Assembly: GCA_017472605.1 (NCBI GenBank)
Contig: JAFUPV010000006.1
Span: 186,001-250,000, forward strand
Length of the DNA: 64,000 nucleotides
Source of the DNA: Lachnospiraceae bacterium
GTDB taxonomy: Bacteria; Bacillota; Clostridia; Lachnospirales; Lachnospiraceae
Direction: 5' to 3'
Position numbers and translations under genes: made by a program. Below the pieces are notes generated by a model. The model did not search any database. It was not told the origin of the DNA and saw nothing but the letters and a program-made list of their open reading frames with translations. Every line of letters starts with the position of its first letter. Within the stretch, counting starts at the first letter, position 1. Below, piece after piece: positions 62,043-64,000 of the stretch.

Positions 62043-62125
62043 AAAAAGCAGGAAGGTTCTGCCTTGTCTCCTCTTACCGGACAATCCGGTAAGAAGAGAT
62101 CTGGCACATCTTCCTGCCTTTTCTT
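62043..62125. terminator. Bidirectional terminator between convergent genes
   Basis: Outer stem AAAAGCAGGAAG / CTTCCTGCCTTTT encloses an inner hairpin TTACCGG-ACAAT-CCGGTAA. A and T runs flank both sides, so it ends the 60743 gene and the SNF2 gene (stop at 62126). Confidence 0.8.
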
Positions 62126-64000
62126 TTATGTCGCACTGCCCAAATCCTGACTTTCCTCTCCGGATATTAAGTCCATCAGCTCCTCCTGAGACATGGCGGC
62201 CAGACTGGTAAAATCAGCTGCCAGAATATCTTCCGACAATTCCCGTTTCTCCTCCTGAAGCTTCAGGATACTTTCCTCCAGCGTATCTCTGGCAATGAGC
62301 CGATACACAGTAACTGATTTTTCCTGACCAATCCGGTGGGCACGGTCGGTTGCCTGATTCTGAGCCGCCACGTTCCACCAGGGATCGTAATGGATTACAA
62401 TATCTGCGGCAGTCAGGTTCAGTCCGGTTCCTCCTGCTTTCAGAGAAATCAGAAACACAGGAATTGCTTCCGTCTGAAACTGATTGACCAGTTCAATCCG
62501 CGCTTCTTTCGAGGTACTTCCTGTCAGCGTCAGATGTACAATGCCAAGCTCTGTCAGCCGTCTGCTGATAATCGCAAGCATAGACGTAAACTGTGAAAAC
62601 AGAAGTACCTTATGATCGGAATCAACCGCACGTGTTACCAGCTCCAGACAGGTCTCCAGCTTTGCAGAACCGCCATGATAGGATTCAAAGCAAAGCGAGG
62701 GATCGCAGCAGATCTGGCGAAGCCTTGTCAGCTGTGCCAGAACTTTCATACGGTTCTCCTGATAGGGAACACTGCCTTCTGACAGCTGATCCTTCAATTC
62801 AAGAAACGCGGCCTGATACAGCTTCTTCTGTGTTCCTTCCAGTCCGGAATAAACAACGCGTTCGTTTTTCTCCGGCAGATCCATCAGCACATCCTTCTTT
62901 CTGCGCCGCAGAATAAACGGAGAAACCATCTTCTTCAGCCGATCCATCGGCTCTCTGTTTTCGTCTCCGGCCTGCTCAAACAGCAGATGAAACCGGTTGT
63001 AATGAAACAGGTATCCCGGCATCAGAAAATCAAAGATGCTCCACAGTTCACTGAGCCGGTTTTCAATGGGAGTGCCGGTCAGGGCCATCCGGTATTCCGA
63101 TCGGATCAATTTGACGGCTTTTGCGTTCATAGTCGTGTGATTTTTGATATACTGAGCCTCATCCAGAATCTGATAATAAAACTGGCAGGTCCGATACACA
63201 TCCAGATCACGGCGCACCAGGTCGTAGGAAGTAACCAGCACATCATAGTCGCGGTATGCTTCCAGAAGCTTTTCCCGTTCAAATGCCGGACCGCTGACAA
63301 CAAGGCATTTCAGTTCCGGTGCAAACGTCCTAAGCTCACTCTGCCAGTTGTAGATCAGCGATGCGGGACAGATGATCAGTGAGGTTCTTCCTTCCTGCCT
63401 GTCTGCCAGAAGAAGGGTGATCATCTGAATTGTTTTTCCAAGGCCCATGTCATCTGCCAAAATACCGCCGAAACGGTAGCTCTGCAGTGTTTTCATCCAG
63501 CCATAACCATATTTCTGATAGGCGTGAAGAACCGGATCCATTTGCGGCGGTACCGGATGTTCCTGAGGCCTTGCCTGCCTCATCCGGTCAATCATCTCTT
63601 CAAAATCATGGCTTTCCTCAACCACAAGTCTGTTCTGGTTCTGAAACAGGCTGTCCAGATACATGCCATGCCAGGCATCCAGCTGCACACTGGTCAGATC
63701 AGCCGCCGGATCTTCCTGCCAGACTCCCTGTGCCAGTTCGTTAAACGCATCGGAAAGACCGGATTCCAGACGAACAAGATCGCCATTGGAAAAACGGTGG
63801 TATCTCTTTTTCTGTCGATAACTTTGCAGAAGTCCGGAAAGTTCCAGCCGATCCATCCCTTCACTGTCAAAGGAGAGCTGCATCATGTCCTCGACAAAGG
63901 TCATCCCAACACGGATCATTGGTGCCTGCTTCACCTGAATGCGCTGAACTGCATCTGTCATGTAGACGTCGCCAAGAACCTTCAGTTCTTCAATTCCCTG
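62126..64000 (-). CDS. SNF2-family DEAD/DEAH helicase, C-terminal part (5' end outside window)
   Basis: The frame stays open to the right edge, so the N-terminus is missing. About 624 residues are visible. A SNF2_N-associated domain (LLQSYRQKKRYHRFSNGDLVRLESG) precedes the motor: DDMGLGKTIQMI (I), ILDEAQYIK (II), LTGTPIENR (III), LLFSQFTSMLAII (IV), SLKAGGTGLNL (V) and QATDRAHRIGQ (VI). Bacterial members often have an N-terminal SWIM zinc finger, which would be beyond the edge. DNA translocase activity is expected; the physiological role is not established. An in-frame ATG at 63959-63961 is unlikely to be the start. Confidence 0.92.
   Translation of the reverse strand, partial: QGIEELKVLGDVYMTDAVQRIQVKQAPMIRVGMTFVEDMMQLSFDSEGMDRLELSGLLQSYRQKKRYHRFSNGDLVRLESGLSDAFNELAQGVWQEDPAADLTSVQLDAWHGMYLDSLFQNQNRLVVEESHDFEEMIDRMRQARPQEHPVPPQMDPVLHAYQKYGYGWMKTLQSYRFGGILADDMGLGKTIQMITLLLADRQEGRTSLIICPASLIYNWQSELRTFAPELKCLVVSGPAFEREKLLEAYRDYDVLVTSYDLVRRDLDVYRTCQFYYQILDEAQYIKNHTTMNAKAVKLIRSEYRMALTGTPIENRLSELWSIFDFLMPGYLFHYNRFHLLFEQAGDENREPMDRLKKMVSPFILRRRKKDVLMDLPEKNERVVYSGLEGTQKKLYQAAFLELKDQLSEGSVPYQENRMKVLAQLTRLRQICCDPSLCFESYHGGSAKLETCLELVTRAVDSDHKVLLFSQFTSMLAIISRRLTELGIVHLTLTGSTSKEARIELVNQFQTEAIPVFLISLKAGGTGLNLTAADIVIHYDPWWNVAAQNQATDRAHRIGQEKSVTVYRLIARDTLEESILKLQEEKRELSEDILAADFTSLAAMSQEELMDLISGEESQDLGSAT

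Noticed and set aside
1-64000. Defence island, prophage, integrative element or CRISPR array
   Set aside because: No integrase, transposase, restriction, toxin-antitoxin, Cas or phage genes and no spaced direct repeats were seen; the two tRNA genes show no adjacent attachment-site duplication that I can find.

Overview
The window looks like a contiguous core-genome stretch from a low-to-mid GC Firmicute of the class Clostridia, most likely Lachnospiraceae-like. The evidence is the gene orders miaB-mutS-mutL-miaA-ynbB, secG-rnr-smpB-ssrA and fmt-def-priA next to prkC/stp. Electron-bifurcating NfnAB, a TepA-FtsK pair, strong AGGAGG ribosome sites and TTGACA/TATAAT promoters agree with this. The genus cannot be fixed from the sequence alone. 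Almost every gene is on the minus strand. The plus-strand exceptions are a DUF5721-like gene, htpG, a tRNA-Ser and a secreted/membrane protein gene. No transposase, integrase, CRISPR array, phage gene or obvious dedicated transcription factor gene was seen.

Region by region (minus strand unless stated): 1-9.8 kb holds a truncated radC, then miaB-mutS-mutL-miaA-ynbB (tRNA modification and mismatch repair) and a sortase. 9.9-12.2 kb is nfnAB (ferredoxin/NADH/NADPH transhydrogenase). 12.3-18.3 kb has an unknown small gene, tmRNA (ssrA), proA, proB, smpB, rnr and secG, so proline synthesis genes sit inside the trans-translation locus. 18.4-25.0 kb has a YihY/BrkB membrane protein, a hexapeptide-repeat protein, topoisomerase III, galactose mutarotase, an archaeal/fungal-type aspartate-semialdehyde dehydrogenase and a double zinc-ribbon protein, followed by tRNA-Thr(CGT). 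25.4-29.9 kb has an ABC permease and ATPase without a binding protein, nicotinate phosphoribosyltransferase and an M18 aminopeptidase. 30.0-32.6 kb (plus strand) has the DUF5721-like gene and htpG preceded by a CIRCE element.

32.7-48.5 kb is one long, tightly overlapping cluster read from murE: murE-murF-priA-def-fmt-Zn peptidase-rsmB-rlmN-stp-prkC-rsgA-rpe-PPIase lipoprotein. It joins wall precursor synthesis, replication restart, translation initiation, ribosome maturation and PASTA-kinase signalling. 48.6-54.4 kb is fhs, ftsK/spoIIIE and tepA. 54.6-56.7 kb is a KDG-type sugar kinase and a dihydrouridine synthase, then tRNA-Ser(CGA) on the plus strand. 57.1-59.8 kb is an unknown gene, a cytoplasmic GH28 polygalacturonase and bioY. 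59.9-64 kb holds a PHP phosphoesterase, a plus-strand signal-peptide/membrane protein and the 3' part of an SNF2 helicase gene.

Most of the window is well-understood housekeeping. The observations most worth a second look are small: divergent promoters sharing one self-complementary -35 box, a CIRCE-overlapping promoter plus a second promoter in front of htpG, a eukaryote-like acidic linker in HtpG, a 38-codon ORF ahead of topB, proBA inserted between smpB and ssrA, a 27-bp repeat tail on the PASTA kinase, and a few genes of unknown function. I found no convincing new multi-gene defence or mobile system.
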